From Glacieibacterium sp965200405 (GTDB lineage Bacteria; Pseudomonadota; Alphaproteobacteria; Sphingomonadales; Sphingomonadaceae), in assembly GCF_965200405.1 (NCBI RefSeq), contig NZ_OZ241356.1, positions 2,170,001 through 2,234,000 of the forward strand: a stretch of 64,000 bases of DNA. Reading direction: 5' to 3'. This document shows, in pieces, positions 44,241 through 52,644 of the stretch. A program made the position numbers and the translations under genes. Each line of letters begins with the position of its first letter. The first letter of the stretch is position 1. Below the pieces are notes generated by a model. The model ran no database searches. It saw only the letters and a list, made by a program, of their open reading frames with translations, and was not told the DNA's origin.

Positions 44241-44993
44241 ATGCGCAGTGGCGTGATCGCGAAGAAAATGGGAATGACCCGGCTCTTTCAGAGCGACGGG
44301 AAGCATGTCCCGGTAACCGTGATGGCCCTCGAGGGCTGCCAGGTTGTCAGCGTCCGCACCGACGAGCGTGATGGCTATACCGCCGTCCAGCTCGGTGCCG
44401 GCGTCAAGAAAGCCAAGAACACTTCGAAGCCAGAGCGTGGCCACTTCGGCAAGGCCGAAGTCGAGCCCAAGGCGAAGGTCGCGGAATTCCGCGTCTCGGC
44501 CGATGCTTTGCTCGAAGCCGGCGCGACTATGTCGGCCGATCACTTCGTCGCTGGCCAGCTCGTCGATGTCACCGGTCACACGGTCGGCAAGGGCTTCCAG
44601 GGCGGCATGAAGCGCTGGAACTTCGGCGGCCTACGGGCAACCCACGGCGTCTCGGTCTCGCACCGTTCGCTCGGCTCGACCGGCCAGCGGCAGGATCCAG
44701 GCAAGGTCTTCAAGGGCAAGAAGATGGCCGGCCACATGGGCGACCGCCAGCGTACCCAGCAGAACCTCGAAGTCGTCTCGACCGATGTCGAGCGCGGCCT
44801 CATCTTCCTCAAGGGTTCGGTCCCCGGCCACAAGGGCGGCTGGCTGATGATCAAGGACGCGGTCAAGGTTCCGGCTCACGCCGATGCGCCGTTCCCGGGT
44901 TCGCTCAAGAGCAACGCTGCTGCGCCTGTCGCCGAGACGACCCCAGCGGTCGAAACCGTTGACACCACCGAAGCTACCGGCGGGGAGGCTTGA
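44241..44993 (+). CDS. rplC: 50S ribosomal protein L3
   Basis: Early-assembly 23S rRNA-binding protein near the peptidyl-transferase centre, 250 residues. It begins MRSGVIAKKMGMTRLF and includes GKGFQGGMKRWNFGG and THGVSVSHRSLGSTGQ. The C-terminus has an Ala/Thr/Glu-rich extension (about 35 residues) beyond the E. coli protein, common in alphaproteobacteria. AAAGGA precedes the ATG. Second gene of S10, 2 bp before rplD. Confidence 0.97.
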   Translation: MRSGVIAKKMGMTRLFQSDGKHVPVTVMALEGCQVVSVRTDERDGYTAVQLGAGVKKAKNTSKPERGHFGKAEVEPKAKVAEFRVSADALLEAGATMSADHFVAGQLVDVTGHTVGKGFQGGMKRWNFGGLRATHGVSVSHRSLGSTGQRQDPGKVFKGKKMAGHMGDRQRTQQNLEVVSTDVERGLIFLKGSVPGHKGGWLMIKDAVKVPAHADAPFPGSLKSNAAAPVAETTPAVETVDTTEATGGEA

Positions 44994-44995
44994 TC

Positions 44996-45619
44996 ATGAA
45001 GCTTGAGGTCAAGACCTTCGATAACGCCGCGTCCGGCGACATCGAACTCTCGGAGAGCGTGTTCGGCATGCCGGCCCGCGCCGACATCCTGCACCGCGTC
45101 GTGACGTGGCAGCTCGAGAAGCGCCGGGCGACTGCCCGCGGTGCTCGCGAGCGGTCGGACGTTGCTCGCACCGGCAAGAAGCTCGGCAACCAGAAGGGCG
45201 GCGGTGTCGCTCGCCATGGTAACCGCGCTGCGCCGCAGTTCACCGGTGGTGGTAAGGCTCATGGTCCGCGCGTTCGCGACTTCGACCCGGGTCTCAACAA
45301 GAAGATCCGCCGTCTCGGTCTCGCCACCGCGCTGTCGGTCAAGGCTGCCGAAGGCAAGCTGATGATCGTCGAGAACCTTACCCTGGGTGAGGCCAAGACC
45401 AAGACGCTGATCGCGCGTCTCGCGGGTCTGGGCATCACGTCGGGTCTGTTCATCGATGGCGATGCTGTCGACCAGCATTTCGGCCTGGCCTGTGCAAACC
45501 TGCACAAGATCGACGCGCTGCCGGCGATCGGTGCCAATGTTTACGACATCCTCAACCACGACACGCTGGTCTTGACCCGCGCCGCGGTTGCGAGCCTGGA
45601 GGCACGCGTCAATGGCTAA
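44996..45619 (+). CDS. rplD: 50S ribosomal protein L4
   Basis: Exit-tunnel protein of 207 residues, with RARGARERSDVARTGKKLGN-type tunnel loop (here RATARGARERSDV) and QKGGGVARHGNRAAPQFTGG. In gammaproteobacteria L4 represses its own operon; the leader structure needed for that is not recognisable here. The ATG at 44996 has GGGGAGG upstream. The 3' end overlaps rplW by 8 bp. Confidence 0.97.
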   Translation: MKLEVKTFDNAASGDIELSESVFGMPARADILHRVVTWQLEKRRATARGARERSDVARTGKKLGNQKGGGVARHGNRAAPQFTGGGKAHGPRVRDFDPGLNKKIRRLGLATALSVKAAEGKLMIVENLTLGEAKTKTLIARLAGLGITSGLFIDGDAVDQHFGLACANLHKIDALPAIGANVYDILNHDTLVLTRAAVASLEARVNG

Positions 45620-45935
45620 GGCCCTAAAGACCGCTCCGGCGGCAATCGACCTGAAGCATTACGATATCATCGTAAAGCCGGTTATCACCGAGAAGTCGAC
45701 CTTGGTGAGCGAGTTCAACCAGGTCGTGTTCAAGGTTGCGAACACTGCTTCGAAGCCCGAGATCAAGGCCGCCGTCGAGGCGCTGTTCTCGGTCAAGGTC
45801 ATGGCGGTCAACACCATGATCCAGAAGGGCAAGAGCAAGCGCTGGAAGGGTCGTCCCTATACCCGCGCCGATAAGAAGAAGGCCGTTGTGACGCTCGCCG
45901 AAGGCGACCGTATCGACGTGACGACGGGAATCTAA
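45612..45935 (+). CDS. rplW: 50S ribosomal protein L23
   Basis: Protein at the tunnel exit that docks trigger factor and SRP, 107 residues. HYDIIVKPVITEKSTLVSE and GKSKRWKGRPYTRADKKKAV are diagnostic. The ATG at 45612 lies inside the last codons of rplD, so it is likely translated by coupled ribosomes. Followed by rplB after 3 bp. Confidence 0.97.
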   Translation: MAKALKTAPAAIDLKHYDIIVKPVITEKSTLVSEFNQVVFKVANTASKPEIKAAVEALFSVKVMAVNTMIQKGKSKRWKGRPYTRADKKKAVVTLAEGDRIDVTTGI

Positions 45936-45938
45936 GTC

Positions 45939-46778
45939 ATGGCTTTGAAATCCTATAATCCGACAAGCCCGGGCCGCCGCGGCCTGATCCTCGTCGACCG
46001 TTCGGCCCTCCACAAGGGTCGTCCCGTCAAGTCGCTGACCGAGGGTCTGCGCAAGTCGGGCGGCCGAAACAACATGGGCCATGCGACGGCACGCGGTATC
46101 GCGGGCGGTCACAAGCAGTTGTACCGCATCGTCGACTTCAAGCGTCGCACCTGGGACGAGGCCGCTACGGTCGAGCGTCTCGAGTATGACCCGAACCGCT
46201 CGGCGTTCATCGCGCTGGTCAAGTATCCGGACGGCAAGCAGTCCTACATCATCGCGCCGCAGCGTCTTGCGGTCGGTGACTCGGTCATCGCCGGCAAGAA
46301 GGTCGACGTGAAGCCCGGCAACGCGATGGAAATCGGGCAGATGCCGGTCGGTACCATCGTCCATAACTGCGAGCTGAAGCCCGGCAAGGGTGGCCAGCTG
46401 GCACGTGCCGCCGGCACGTTCATCCAGGTCGTCGGTCGTGACCGCGGCATGGTGATCATCCGCCTCAATTCCGGCGAGCAGCGTTATGTGCGCTCGGAGT
46501 GCATGGCGACGGTCGGTGCCGTGTCGAACCCCGACAATTCGAACCAGAACCTCGGCAAGGCCGGCCGCGTGCGCTGGATGGGCTATCGCCCGCTGACGCG
46601 CGGTGTCGCCAAGAACCCTGTCGACCATCCGCACGGCGGTGGTGAAGGCCGGACCTCTGGCGGACGTCACCCGGTTACGCCTTGGGGCAAGCCAACCAAG
46701 GGCGCCAAGACGCGCTCGAACAAGTCGACGGACCACATGATTATCCGGTCACGTCACGCCAAGAAGAAGAAGGGCTAA
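45939..46778 (+). CDS. rplB: 50S ribosomal protein L2
   Basis: Universal 23S rRNA-binding protein needed for subunit joining and peptidyl transfer, 279 residues. It starts MALKSYNPTSPGRRGLILVD and includes GRNNMGHATARGIAGGHKQL and the conserved C-terminal VDHPHGGGEGRTSGGRHPV with the functional histidine. Fifth gene of the S10 cluster, 4 bp before rpsS. Confidence 0.98.
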   Translation: MALKSYNPTSPGRRGLILVDRSALHKGRPVKSLTEGLRKSGGRNNMGHATARGIAGGHKQLYRIVDFKRRTWDEAATVERLEYDPNRSAFIALVKYPDGKQSYIIAPQRLAVGDSVIAGKKVDVKPGNAMEIGQMPVGTIVHNCELKPGKGGQLARAAGTFIQVVGRDRGMVIIRLNSGEQRYVRSECMATVGAVSNPDNSNQNLGKAGRVRWMGYRPLTRGVAKNPVDHPHGGGEGRTSGGRHPVTPWGKPTKGAKTRSNKSTDHMIIRSRHAKKKKG

Positions 46779-46782
46779 GCGC

Positions 46783-47058
46783 ATGAGCCGCTCCGTCTGG
46801 AAGGGTCCTTTCGTCGACCTGCACGTATTGAAGAAGGCCGATGCCGCGCAGGCTTCGGGCGCGCGTCAGCCGATCAAGACCTGGTCGCGCCGCTCGACGA
46901 TCCTGCCGAACTTCGTCGGCCTGACCTTCAGCGTCCATAATGGCCGCAAGTTCATCCCGGTCTCGGTCAACGAGGACATGGTCGGCATGAAGCTCGGCGA
47001 ATTCGCACCGACGCGGACCTTCACCGGTCACGCCGCCGACAAGAAGGCCAAGCGCTGA
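46783..47058 (+). CDS. rpsS: 30S ribosomal protein S19
   Basis: Head protein contacting the A-site and L5 bridge, 91 residues. MSRSVWKGPFVDLHVLKK and FIPVSVNEDMVGMKLGEF are canonical. Its stop codon overlaps the rplV start (TGATG), implying coupled translation. Confidence 0.98.
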   Translation: MSRSVWKGPFVDLHVLKKADAAQASGARQPIKTWSRRSTILPNFVGLTFSVHNGRKFIPVSVNEDMVGMKLGEFAPTRTFTGHAADKKAKR

Positions 47059-47450
47059 TGGGCAAGCCCAACAACCCCCGCAAGGTCGGCGAGCGCGAAG
47101 CGATCGCCATCGCGACGACGCTTCGTGGCAGCCCGTACAAGCTCAACCTGGTCGCCGGTCTTATCCGCGGCCGCAAGGTTGGCGATGCGCTGAACATCCT
47201 CAGCTTCTCGACCAAGGGCATGGCGCCCGAGGTTCGCAAGGTTCTCGCTTCGGCGATCGCCAATGCCGAGAACAACCACAACCTCGATGTCGATGCGCTC
47301 ATCGTCCACGAGGCGAGCGTCGGCAAGGCGCTGGTAATGAAGCGTTTCACGCCTCGTGCCCGTGGTCGTGCCGCTCGTATCGAAAAGCCGTTCAGCCGCC
47401 TTCGCGTCGTCGTGCGTGAATTGAGCGATGCTCCGGTGGAGAACGTTTAA
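47058..47450 (+). CDS. rplV: 50S ribosomal protein L22
   Basis: Tunnel-lining protein of 130 residues. The core (SPYKLNLVAGLIRGRKVGDA; SAIANAENNHNLDVDALIV) and the tunnel hairpin (RARGRAARIEKPFSRLRVVV) are intact, with no macrolide-resistance insertion or deletion apparent in the hairpin. ATG overlaps the rpsS stop; stop overlaps the rpsC start. Confidence 0.98.
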   Translation: MGKPNNPRKVGEREAIAIATTLRGSPYKLNLVAGLIRGRKVGDALNILSFSTKGMAPEVRKVLASAIANAENNHNLDVDALIVHEASVGKALVMKRFTPRARGRAARIEKPFSRLRVVVRELSDAPVENV

Positions 47451-48145
47451 TGGGTCATAAGTCCAACCCGATCGGTCTGCGCCTGCAGATCAACCGTACC
47501 TGGGACAGCCGCTGGTACGCCGAAGGCGATGCCTATGGCACGATGCTGCTTGAAGACCTGCGGATCCGCAACTTCATCATGAAGACGCATCTGCAGGCGG
47601 CGATCTCCAAGGTCGTCATCGAACGCCCGGCCAAGCTTTGCCGCGTCTCGATCTACGCTGCCCGTCCCGGTGTGATCATCGGCAAGAAGGGCGCCGACAT
47701 CGAGAAGCTGCGCAAGCAGATCGCCGCGATGACCAAGAGCGACGTGTCGCTCAACATTGTCGAGATCCGCAAGCCGGAAGTCGATGCCCGCCTCGTGGCA
47801 CAGGGCATTGCCGACCAGCTCGAGCGCCGTATCGCCTTCCGTCGCGCGATGAAGCGTGCCGTGCAGTCCGCCATGCGTCTCGGTGCCGACGGCATCAAGG
47901 TGTCGTGCGGTGGCCGTCTCGGTGGTGCGGAAATCGCTCGTAGCGAGCAGTACCGCGAGGGCCGGGTGCCGTTGCACACGCTGCGCGCCAACATGGACTT
48001 TGCCGAGGCACAGGCACACACCGCTTACGGTGTCTGCGGCGTTAAGGTCTGGATCTTCAAGGGCGAAATCCTGGGTCACGACCCGATGTCGCAAGACCGA
48101 CTGATGATGGAAGCACAGACTTCCGGCGTCCGTCCGGCGCGCTGA
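47450..48145 (+). CDS. rpsC: 30S ribosomal protein S3
   Basis: mRNA-entry helicase-site protein, 231 residues. MGHKSNPIGLRLQINRTWDS, the KH-domain GVIIGKKGADIEKLRKQI, and the C-terminal VSCGGRLGGAEIARSEQY are canonical. Normal length with a short basic tail. The 10-bp gap to rplP contains a GAGGTAAAG-type site. Confidence 0.98.
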   Translation: MGHKSNPIGLRLQINRTWDSRWYAEGDAYGTMLLEDLRIRNFIMKTHLQAAISKVVIERPAKLCRVSIYAARPGVIIGKKGADIEKLRKQIAAMTKSDVSLNIVEIRKPEVDARLVAQGIADQLERRIAFRRAMKRAVQSAMRLGADGIKVSCGGRLGGAEIARSEQYREGRVPLHTLRANMDFAEAQAHTAYGVCGVKVWIFKGEILGHDPMSQDRLMMEAQTSGVRPAR

Positions 48146-48155
48146 GGTAAAGTAG

Positions 48156-48584
48156 ATGTTGTCCCCAAAGCGCACTAAATTCCGTAAGCAGTTCAAGGGT
48201 CGCATTCATGGCGACGCCAAGGGCGGCACGGCGCTCAACTTCGGTGCCTTCGGCCTGAAGGCGATGGAGCCGGACCGGATCACGGCTCGCCAGATCGAGG
48301 CCGCACGCCGGGCGATCTCGCGTCACATGAAGCGCGCCGGCCGGTTGTGGATCCGGATCTTCCCGGACGTCCCGGTCACGCAGAAGCCGAACGAAGTCCG
48401 CATGGGTAAGGGCAAGGGTTCGCCCGAGTTCTGGGCCGCGCGGGTCAAGCCAGGTCGCATCATGTTCGAGATCGACGGCGTCAGCCACGAGATCGCCAAG
48501 GGTGCTTTCGAGCGTGCAGCGGCGAAGCTGCCGATCAAGGTTAAGGTCGTCGTTCGCCTCGGCGAGCCGACTGGCGAGGCATAA
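48156..48584 (+). CDS. rplP: 50S ribosomal protein L16
   Basis: tRNA-contacting protein at the A-site/E-site region, 142 residues. MLSPKRTKFRKQFKGRIHG and MGKGKGSPEFWAARVKPG are diagnostic. RIFPDVPVTQKPNEVR includes the arginine that is hydroxylated in some bacteria; a modifying enzyme is not nearby. It precedes rpmC by 4 bp. Confidence 0.98.
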   Translation: MLSPKRTKFRKQFKGRIHGDAKGGTALNFGAFGLKAMEPDRITARQIEAARRAISRHMKRAGRLWIRIFPDVPVTQKPNEVRMGKGKGSPEFWAARVKPGRIMFEIDGVSHEIAKGAFERAAAKLPIKVKVVVRLGEPTGEA

Positions 48585-48588
48585 GACG

Positions 48589-48798
48589 ATGAAGACGAAA
48601 GATTTGAAGGTCCAGTCGGACGACCAGATGGCGACCCAGCTGGGTGAGATGAAGCGCGAGCAGTTCAACCTGCGCTTCCAGGCAGCGACGGGCCAGCTCG
48701 AGAAGCCAGCCCGCGTGCGTGAGGTGCGTCGCACCATCGCGCGCATCAAGACGCTGCAGACCCAGCGGTCGACCGCTGCTGCGCAGGAGACGAAGTAA
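48589..48798 (+). CDS. rpmC: 50S ribosomal protein L29
   Basis: Small two-helix protein beside the tunnel exit, 69 residues. MKTKDLKVQSDDQMATQLG, LKREQFNLRFQ-like segment (here MKREQFNLRFQAATGQLE) and VRRTIARIKTL are typical. The ATG at 48589 gives the standard start; the upstream in-frame sequence overlaps rplP. The final base of its stop codon is the first base of the rpsQ start. Confidence 0.97.
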   Translation: MKTKDLKVQSDDQMATQLGEMKREQFNLRFQAATGQLEKPARVREVRRTIARIKTLQTQRSTAAAQETK

Positions 48799-49064
48799 TG
48801 CCCAAGCGCGTGCTGCAGGGAATGGTCGTCTCCGACAAGACCGACAAGACGGTGGTCGTGCTGATCGAGCGCAAGGTTGCGCATCCGGTCTATGGCAAGA
48901 TCATCCGTCGCTCGAAGAAGTATCACGCCCATGACGAGGGCAACACGGTCAAGGCCGGCGACACGGTGCGCATCGAGGAGTGTGCCCCGATCAGCAAGCT
49001 GAAGACCTGGAAGGTCATCGAGACCGTGGGCATCAACAAGACCGTGGAGGGATCGCACTCATGA
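48798..49064 (+). CDS. rpsQ: 30S ribosomal protein S17
   Basis: OB-fold 16S rRNA-binding protein, 88 residues. VVSDKTDKTVVVLIERKVAH and KIIRRSKKYHAHDEGN are canonical, and VRIEECAPISKLKTWKV follows. Last gene of the S10 block; the rplN start overlaps its stop (ATGA), so the S10 and spc blocks are contiguous with no promoter gap. Confidence 0.98.
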   Translation: MPKRVLQGMVVSDKTDKTVVVLIERKVAHPVYGKIIRRSKKYHAHDEGNTVKAGDTVRIEECAPISKLKTWKVIETVGINKTVEGSHS

Positions 49065-49429
49065 TCCAGATGCAGACGAACCTAGATGTCGCCGATAACT
49101 CCGGCGCCAAGCGGGTGATGTGCATCAAGGTGCTCGGCGGCTCGAAGCGCCGTTTTGCCGGCGTCGGCGATACCATCGTGGTGTCGGTGAAGGAAGCAGC
49201 ACCCAAGGGCAAGGTCAAGAAGGGCGACGTGCACCGCGCAGTCGTCGTTCGCACCGCCAAGGACATCCGCCGCGCTGATGGCTCGGTCATCCGTTTCGAC
49301 GGCAACGCCGCCGTCCTGATCAACAAGAACGAGGAGCCGATCGGCACCCGTATCTTTGGGCCGGTGGTTCGCGAACTGCGCGCCTCGGGTCACATGAAGA
49401 TCATCAGCCTAGCGCCGGAGGTGCTGTAA
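49061..49429 (+). CDS. rplN: 50S ribosomal protein L14
   Basis: Subunit-bridge protein of 122 residues that also binds the silencing factor RsfS in many bacteria. MIQMQTNLDVADNSGAKRVM and YRGIGDT-type segment (here FAGVGDTIVVSVKEAAPKG) are canonical. The ATG at 49061 overlaps the rpsQ stop as ATGA and has GGAGG upstream. First gene of the spc block. Confidence 0.98.
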   Translation: MIQMQTNLDVADNSGAKRVMCIKVLGGSKRRFAGVGDTIVVSVKEAAPKGKVKKGDVHRAVVVRTAKDIRRADGSVIRFDGNAAVLINKNEEPIGTRIFGPVVRELRASGHMKIISLAPEVL

Positions 49430-49752
49430 TGAGTGCCGCAAAAATCAAGAAGGGCGACAAGGTCGTCGTCTTGTCCGGTAAGGACAAGGGCAAGCACGGC
49501 GTCGTGACGGCTGCCATGCCGAAGACCGGCAAGGTCATCGTCAGCGGTATCAACATGATGACCCGCCACAAAAAGGCCAGCCAGACCAACCCGCAGGGCG
49601 GTCTCGAGCGTATCGAAGCGGCGATGTTCGTCTGCAAGGTTGCGATCGAGGATCCAACCACGGGCAAGCCGACGCGCATTGGCTTCAAGATTAACGAAGA
49701 CGGCAGCAAGGTGCGTATCGCCAAGCGGTCGGGAGCAACGATCGATGGCTGA
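49429..49752 (+). CDS. rplX: 50S ribosomal protein L24
   Basis: Assembly-initiator protein with a KOW motif, 107 residues. KIKKGDKVVVLSGKDKGKHG is the KOW region and GGLERIEAAMFVCKVAI follows. Its start overlaps the rplN stop by one base, and its 3' end overlaps rplE by 8 bp. Confidence 0.98.
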   Translation: MSAAKIKKGDKVVVLSGKDKGKHGVVTAAMPKTGKVIVSGINMMTRHKKASQTNPQGGLERIEAAMFVCKVAIEDPTTGKPTRIGFKINEDGSKVRIAKRSGATIDG

Positions 49753-50329
49753 TTCGGCAAACCTCACGAAGATGCAGCGGCTCTACGAAGAGAAGATCCG
49801 CGCCGCGATGACCGAGGAGTTCGGTTACACCAACGTCATGCAGGTGCCACGGATCGACAAGATCGTCATCAACATGGGCGTCGGTGAAGCCACGCAGGAC
49901 AAGAAGAAGGTCGACCAGGCCGCCGCTGAAATGGCGCTGATCGCCGGCCAGAAGCCAGTGATCACCAAGGCCAAGAAGTCGGTCGCGACTTTCAAGCTCC
50001 GCGAAGGCATGCCGATCGGCTGCAAGGTGACGCTGCGCCGCGAGAAGATGTACGAGTTCCTCGATCGCCTGATCACCATCGCACTGCCCCGCGTCCGCGA
50101 CTTTCGCGGCCTGAACCCCAAGTCCTTCGACGGCCGTGGCAACTATGCCATGGGCCTGAAGGAGCAGCTGGTGTTCCCGGAAATCAGCTACGACCGGATC
50201 GACCAGGTTCGCGGCATGGACGTGATCATCACCACCACGGCGCGTTCGGATGACGAGGCGCGCTCGTTGCTGAAACTCTTCGGGATGCCGTTCATCGGCA
50301 TGACCGAGCCGGCGCAGAAGGCGGCCTGA
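49745..50329 (+). CDS. rplE: 50S ribosomal protein L5
   Basis: 5S rRNA-binding protein of 194 residues. MQVPRIDKIVINMGVGEATQ, KPVITKAKKSVATFKLREG and RDFRGLNPKSFDGRGNYAMG are canonical. The ATG at 49745 lies in the end of rplX and begins the family-typical N-terminus; the longer frame upstream is an rplX shadow. It carries a slightly longer N-terminus than the E. coli protein. Confidence 0.97.
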   Translation: MADSANLTKMQRLYEEKIRAAMTEEFGYTNVMQVPRIDKIVINMGVGEATQDKKKVDQAAAEMALIAGQKPVITKAKKSVATFKLREGMPIGCKVTLRREKMYEFLDRLITIALPRVRDFRGLNPKSFDGRGNYAMGLKEQLVFPEISYDRIDQVRGMDVIITTTARSDDEARSLLKLFGMPFIGMTEPAQKAA

Positions 50330-50332
50330 CCG

Positions 50333-50638
50333 ATGGCAAAGCTCTCCTCGATCAAGAAGAACGAGCACCGCAAGGCGCTGGTCAAGAAGTACGCCCCGAA
50401 GTTCGCTGCGCTTAAGGCGATCGCTGCCGACGAAAGCAAGGATGACGGGGAGCGCCTGATGGCCCGCCTCAAGCAGTCCGAGCTGCCGCGCAATGCTACG
50501 CCCGGCCGTGTGCGCAACCGCTGCGAGCTGACCGGCCGTAGCCGCGCTTATTATCGCAAGTTCAAGCTGTCGCGGATCATGCTCCGGGAGCTGGCCAACA
50601 AGGGCCTGATCCCCGGCGTGACCAAGAGCAGCTGGTAA
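50333..50638 (+). CDS. rpsN: 30S ribosomal protein S14 (zinc-free type)
   Basis: Head protein of 101 residues. The long form without the CxxC-x12-CxxC zinc ribbon is present (RNRCELTGRSRAYYRKFKLS, with a single Cys), so it is the C-minus paralogue type normal for alphaproteobacteria. Starts 3 bp after rplE. Confidence 0.98.
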   Translation: MAKLSSIKKNEHRKALVKKYAPKFAALKAIAADESKDDGERLMARLKQSELPRNATPGRVRNRCELTGRSRAYYRKFKLSRIMLRELANKGLIPGVTKSSW

Positions 50639-50649
50639 GGACTGCCTAG

Positions 50650-51048
50650 ATGTCGATGACCGATCCACTGGGTGACATGCTCACCCGCATCCGCAACGGC
50701 CAGCAGGCGCGCAAGGATTCCGTGCTCACGCCGGCGTCGAAGCTGCGCGCCCGCGTTCTCGACGTGCTTCAGCGCGAAGGCTATATCCGTGGTTACAGCG
50801 ACGCGCCCGACGGCTCGGCGACTGCGATCCTGCGGATCGACCTGAAGTATTTCGAAGGCCAGCCCGCCATCCAGCACGTCGCCCGCGTGTCGAAGCCCGG
50901 CCGCCGCGTTTATTCCGGCGCTGCCGAGATCCCGCGCGTTCGCAACGGTCTGGGTATCATGATTGTCTCGACGCCCAAGGGTGTTCTGTCCGACGCGGAA
51001 GCGCGTGAGCAGAATGTCGGCGGCGAAGTCCTCTGCCAGGTATTCTGA
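50650..51048 (+). CDS. rpsH: 30S ribosomal protein S8
   Basis: Central 16S rRNA-binding protein, 132 residues. MTDPLGDMLTRIRNGQQAR and VSKPGRRVYSGAAEIPRVRN, then GLGIMIVSTPKGVLSDAEAR, are canonical. A second ATG two codons downstream (50656) could be the true start. In E. coli S8 represses the spc operon by binding the rplE region; no matching hairpin was sought in detail. Confidence 0.98.
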   Translation: MSMTDPLGDMLTRIRNGQQARKDSVLTPASKLRARVLDVLQREGYIRGYSDAPDGSATAILRIDLKYFEGQPAIQHVARVSKPGRRVYSGAAEIPRVRNGLGIMIVSTPKGVLSDAEAREQNVGGEVLCQVF

Positions 51049-51049
51049 T

Positions 51050-51583
51050 ATGTCGCGCATTGGAAAGAAGCCGGTCCCGGTACCGGCAAGCGTTACCGCC
51101 ACGATGGACGGTGGTCAGCTGAGCGTGAAGGGCCCCAAGGGCAGCCTCGCGATGCCGATGGTCGACGATATCTCGTATGTCCTCGAGAACGACGGCATCA
51201 GCGTCACGCCAGCAAACGATACCAAGCGCGCCCGGGCCTATTGGGGCTTGCAGCGTACCCTGGTTTCGAACCTGATCGTCGGCGTGACGGACGGCTTCAC
51301 CAAGGTTCTGGAAATCACCGGCGTCGGCTACCGTGCCAACGTCCAGGGTTCCAACCTGAAGCTGCAGCTTGGCTATAGCCACGACGTCGACTATCCGATC
51401 CCGGAAGGCATCACGATCAAGACTCCCGACCAGACGACGGTCGAGATCAGCGGTTCGGATCGCCAGAAGGTCGGCCAGGTCGCCGCAGAAATCCGCCGCT
51501 GGCGCAAGCCGGAGCCTTACAAGGGCAAGGGCATCAAGTACCGCGGCGAGTTCATCTTCCGCAAGGAAGGGAAGAAGAAGTAA
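51050..51583 (+). CDS. rplF: 50S ribosomal protein L6
   Basis: Factor-binding-region protein, 177 residues. MSRIGKKPVPVPASVTATMD, VGVTDGFTKVLEITGVGYRA and the C-terminal EPYKGKGIKYRGEFIFRKEG are canonical. The ATG at 51050 is one base after the rpsH stop; a longer in-frame extension upstream is an rpsH shadow. It shares a base with the rplR start. Confidence 0.98.
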   Translation: MSRIGKKPVPVPASVTATMDGGQLSVKGPKGSLAMPMVDDISYVLENDGISVTPANDTKRARAYWGLQRTLVSNLIVGVTDGFTKVLEITGVGYRANVQGSNLKLQLGYSHDVDYPIPEGITIKTPDQTTVEISGSDRQKVGQVAAEIRRWRKPEPYKGKGIKYRGEFIFRKEGKKK

Positions 51584-51939
51584 TGGGCAAGAACCTCTCC
51601 CTCTTCGAACAGCGCCGCCGGCGCGTTCGCACCTCGCTTCGTGCCAAGGGCGGCTCGCGTCCGCGCCTGTCGATCCACCGCACGTCGCAGCACATGTACG
51701 CGCAGATCATCGACGACAGCCTCGGCACCACGGTCGCTGCTGCCTCGACGCTCGAGAAGGACGTCCGCGACACCAGCGGCGCGACCTGCAGTTCGGCGAC
51801 CGAAGTCGGCAAGCGCCTGGCCGAGCGTGCCAAGGCAGCCGGTGTCTCGGCCGTAGTGTTCGACCGCGGCGGATTTCTGTTTCACGGTCGCGTCAAGGCG
51901 CTGGCCGAGGGAGCCCGCGAAGGCGGGTTGGAGTTTTAA
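51583..51939 (+). CDS. rplR: 50S ribosomal protein L18
   Basis: 5S rRNA-binding protein, 118 residues. RRRRVRTSLRAKGGSRPRLS, HMYAQIIDD and VVFDRGGFLFHGRVKALAEG are typical. The ATG overlaps the rplF stop by one base. Followed by rpsE after 3 bp. Confidence 0.98.
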   Translation: MGKNLSLFEQRRRRVRTSLRAKGGSRPRLSIHRTSQHMYAQIIDDSLGTTVAAASTLEKDVRDTSGATCSSATEVGKRLAERAKAAGVSAVVFDRGGFLFHGRVKALAEGAREGGLEF

Positions 51940-51942
51940 TCG

Positions 51943-52635
51943 ATGGCAGCTGAAACAGCAGGCGCCGGCCCCAACGCGGGCCGTGGTCCCGGTGGCAATC
52001 GCGGCGGTCCTGGTGGCCCCGGCGGCGGTCGTGGACGTCCCGGCAGCGATCGTGGCGGCCGTGGTCGTAACGATGGTCGTGGCGGCAGCAGCGATGGCGG
52101 CGAAGAGCTCGTCGAAAAGCTGGTCCACATCAACCGCGTCTCCAAGACGGTAAAGGGCGGCAAGCGCTTCGGTTTTGCGGCGCTGGTCGTCGTCGGTGAC
52201 GGCAAGGGTCGCGTCGGCTTCGGCCACGGCAAGGCTCGCGAAGTTCCGGAAGCGATCTCCAAGGCGACTGCCGCTGCGAAGAAGGCGATGATCCGCGTTC
52301 CGCTGCGCGATGGCCGTACCCTGCACCACGATGGCTACGGCCACTTCGGCGCCGGCAAGGTCTATGTTCGCTCGGCATCGCAGGGCACCGGCATCATCGC
52401 TGGTGGTCCGATGCGCGCCGTGTTCGAATCGCTGGGCGTGGCAGACGTGGTGACCAAGTCGGTCGGCACCAGCAACCCGTACAATATGATCCGCGCGACG
52501 TTTGCTGCCCTGGGGCTGCAGACTTCGCCGAAGTCGGTGGCGCAGCGTCGCGGCAAGAAGATTGCCGACCTGATGTCGCGCCGTGGTGATGCGTCGTCGC
52601 GCACTGCCGAAGCCGACGCCGAAGCGGTTGCGTAA
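51943..52635 (+). CDS. rpsE: 30S ribosomal protein S5 with glycine/arginine-rich N-terminal extension
   Basis: Accuracy-related protein at the mRNA entry site. The S5 core begins near residue 50 (ELVEKLVHINRVSKTVKGGK) and includes KARGVPEAI-type segment (here GKAREVPEAISKATAAAKKA) and GTGIIAGGPMRAVFESLGV. Before it lies an unusual stretch of about 45 residues built from RGG-like units (GGNRGGPGG, GGGRGRPG, RGGRGRNDGRGG). At 230 residues it is clearly longer than the 166 of E. coli S5. The RNA-binding loop mutated in spectinomycin resistance looks wild type. The function of the extension is unknown. Confidence 0.97.
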   Translation: MAAETAGAGPNAGRGPGGNRGGPGGPGGGRGRPGSDRGGRGRNDGRGGSSDGGEELVEKLVHINRVSKTVKGGKRFGFAALVVVGDGKGRVGFGHGKAREVPEAISKATAAAKKAMIRVPLRDGRTLHHDGYGHFGAGKVYVRSASQGTGIIAGGPMRAVFESLGVADVVTKSVGTSNPYNMIRATFAALGLQTSPKSVAQRRGKKIADLMSRRGDASSRTAEADAEAVA

Positions 52636-52644
52636 GGACCTGAC

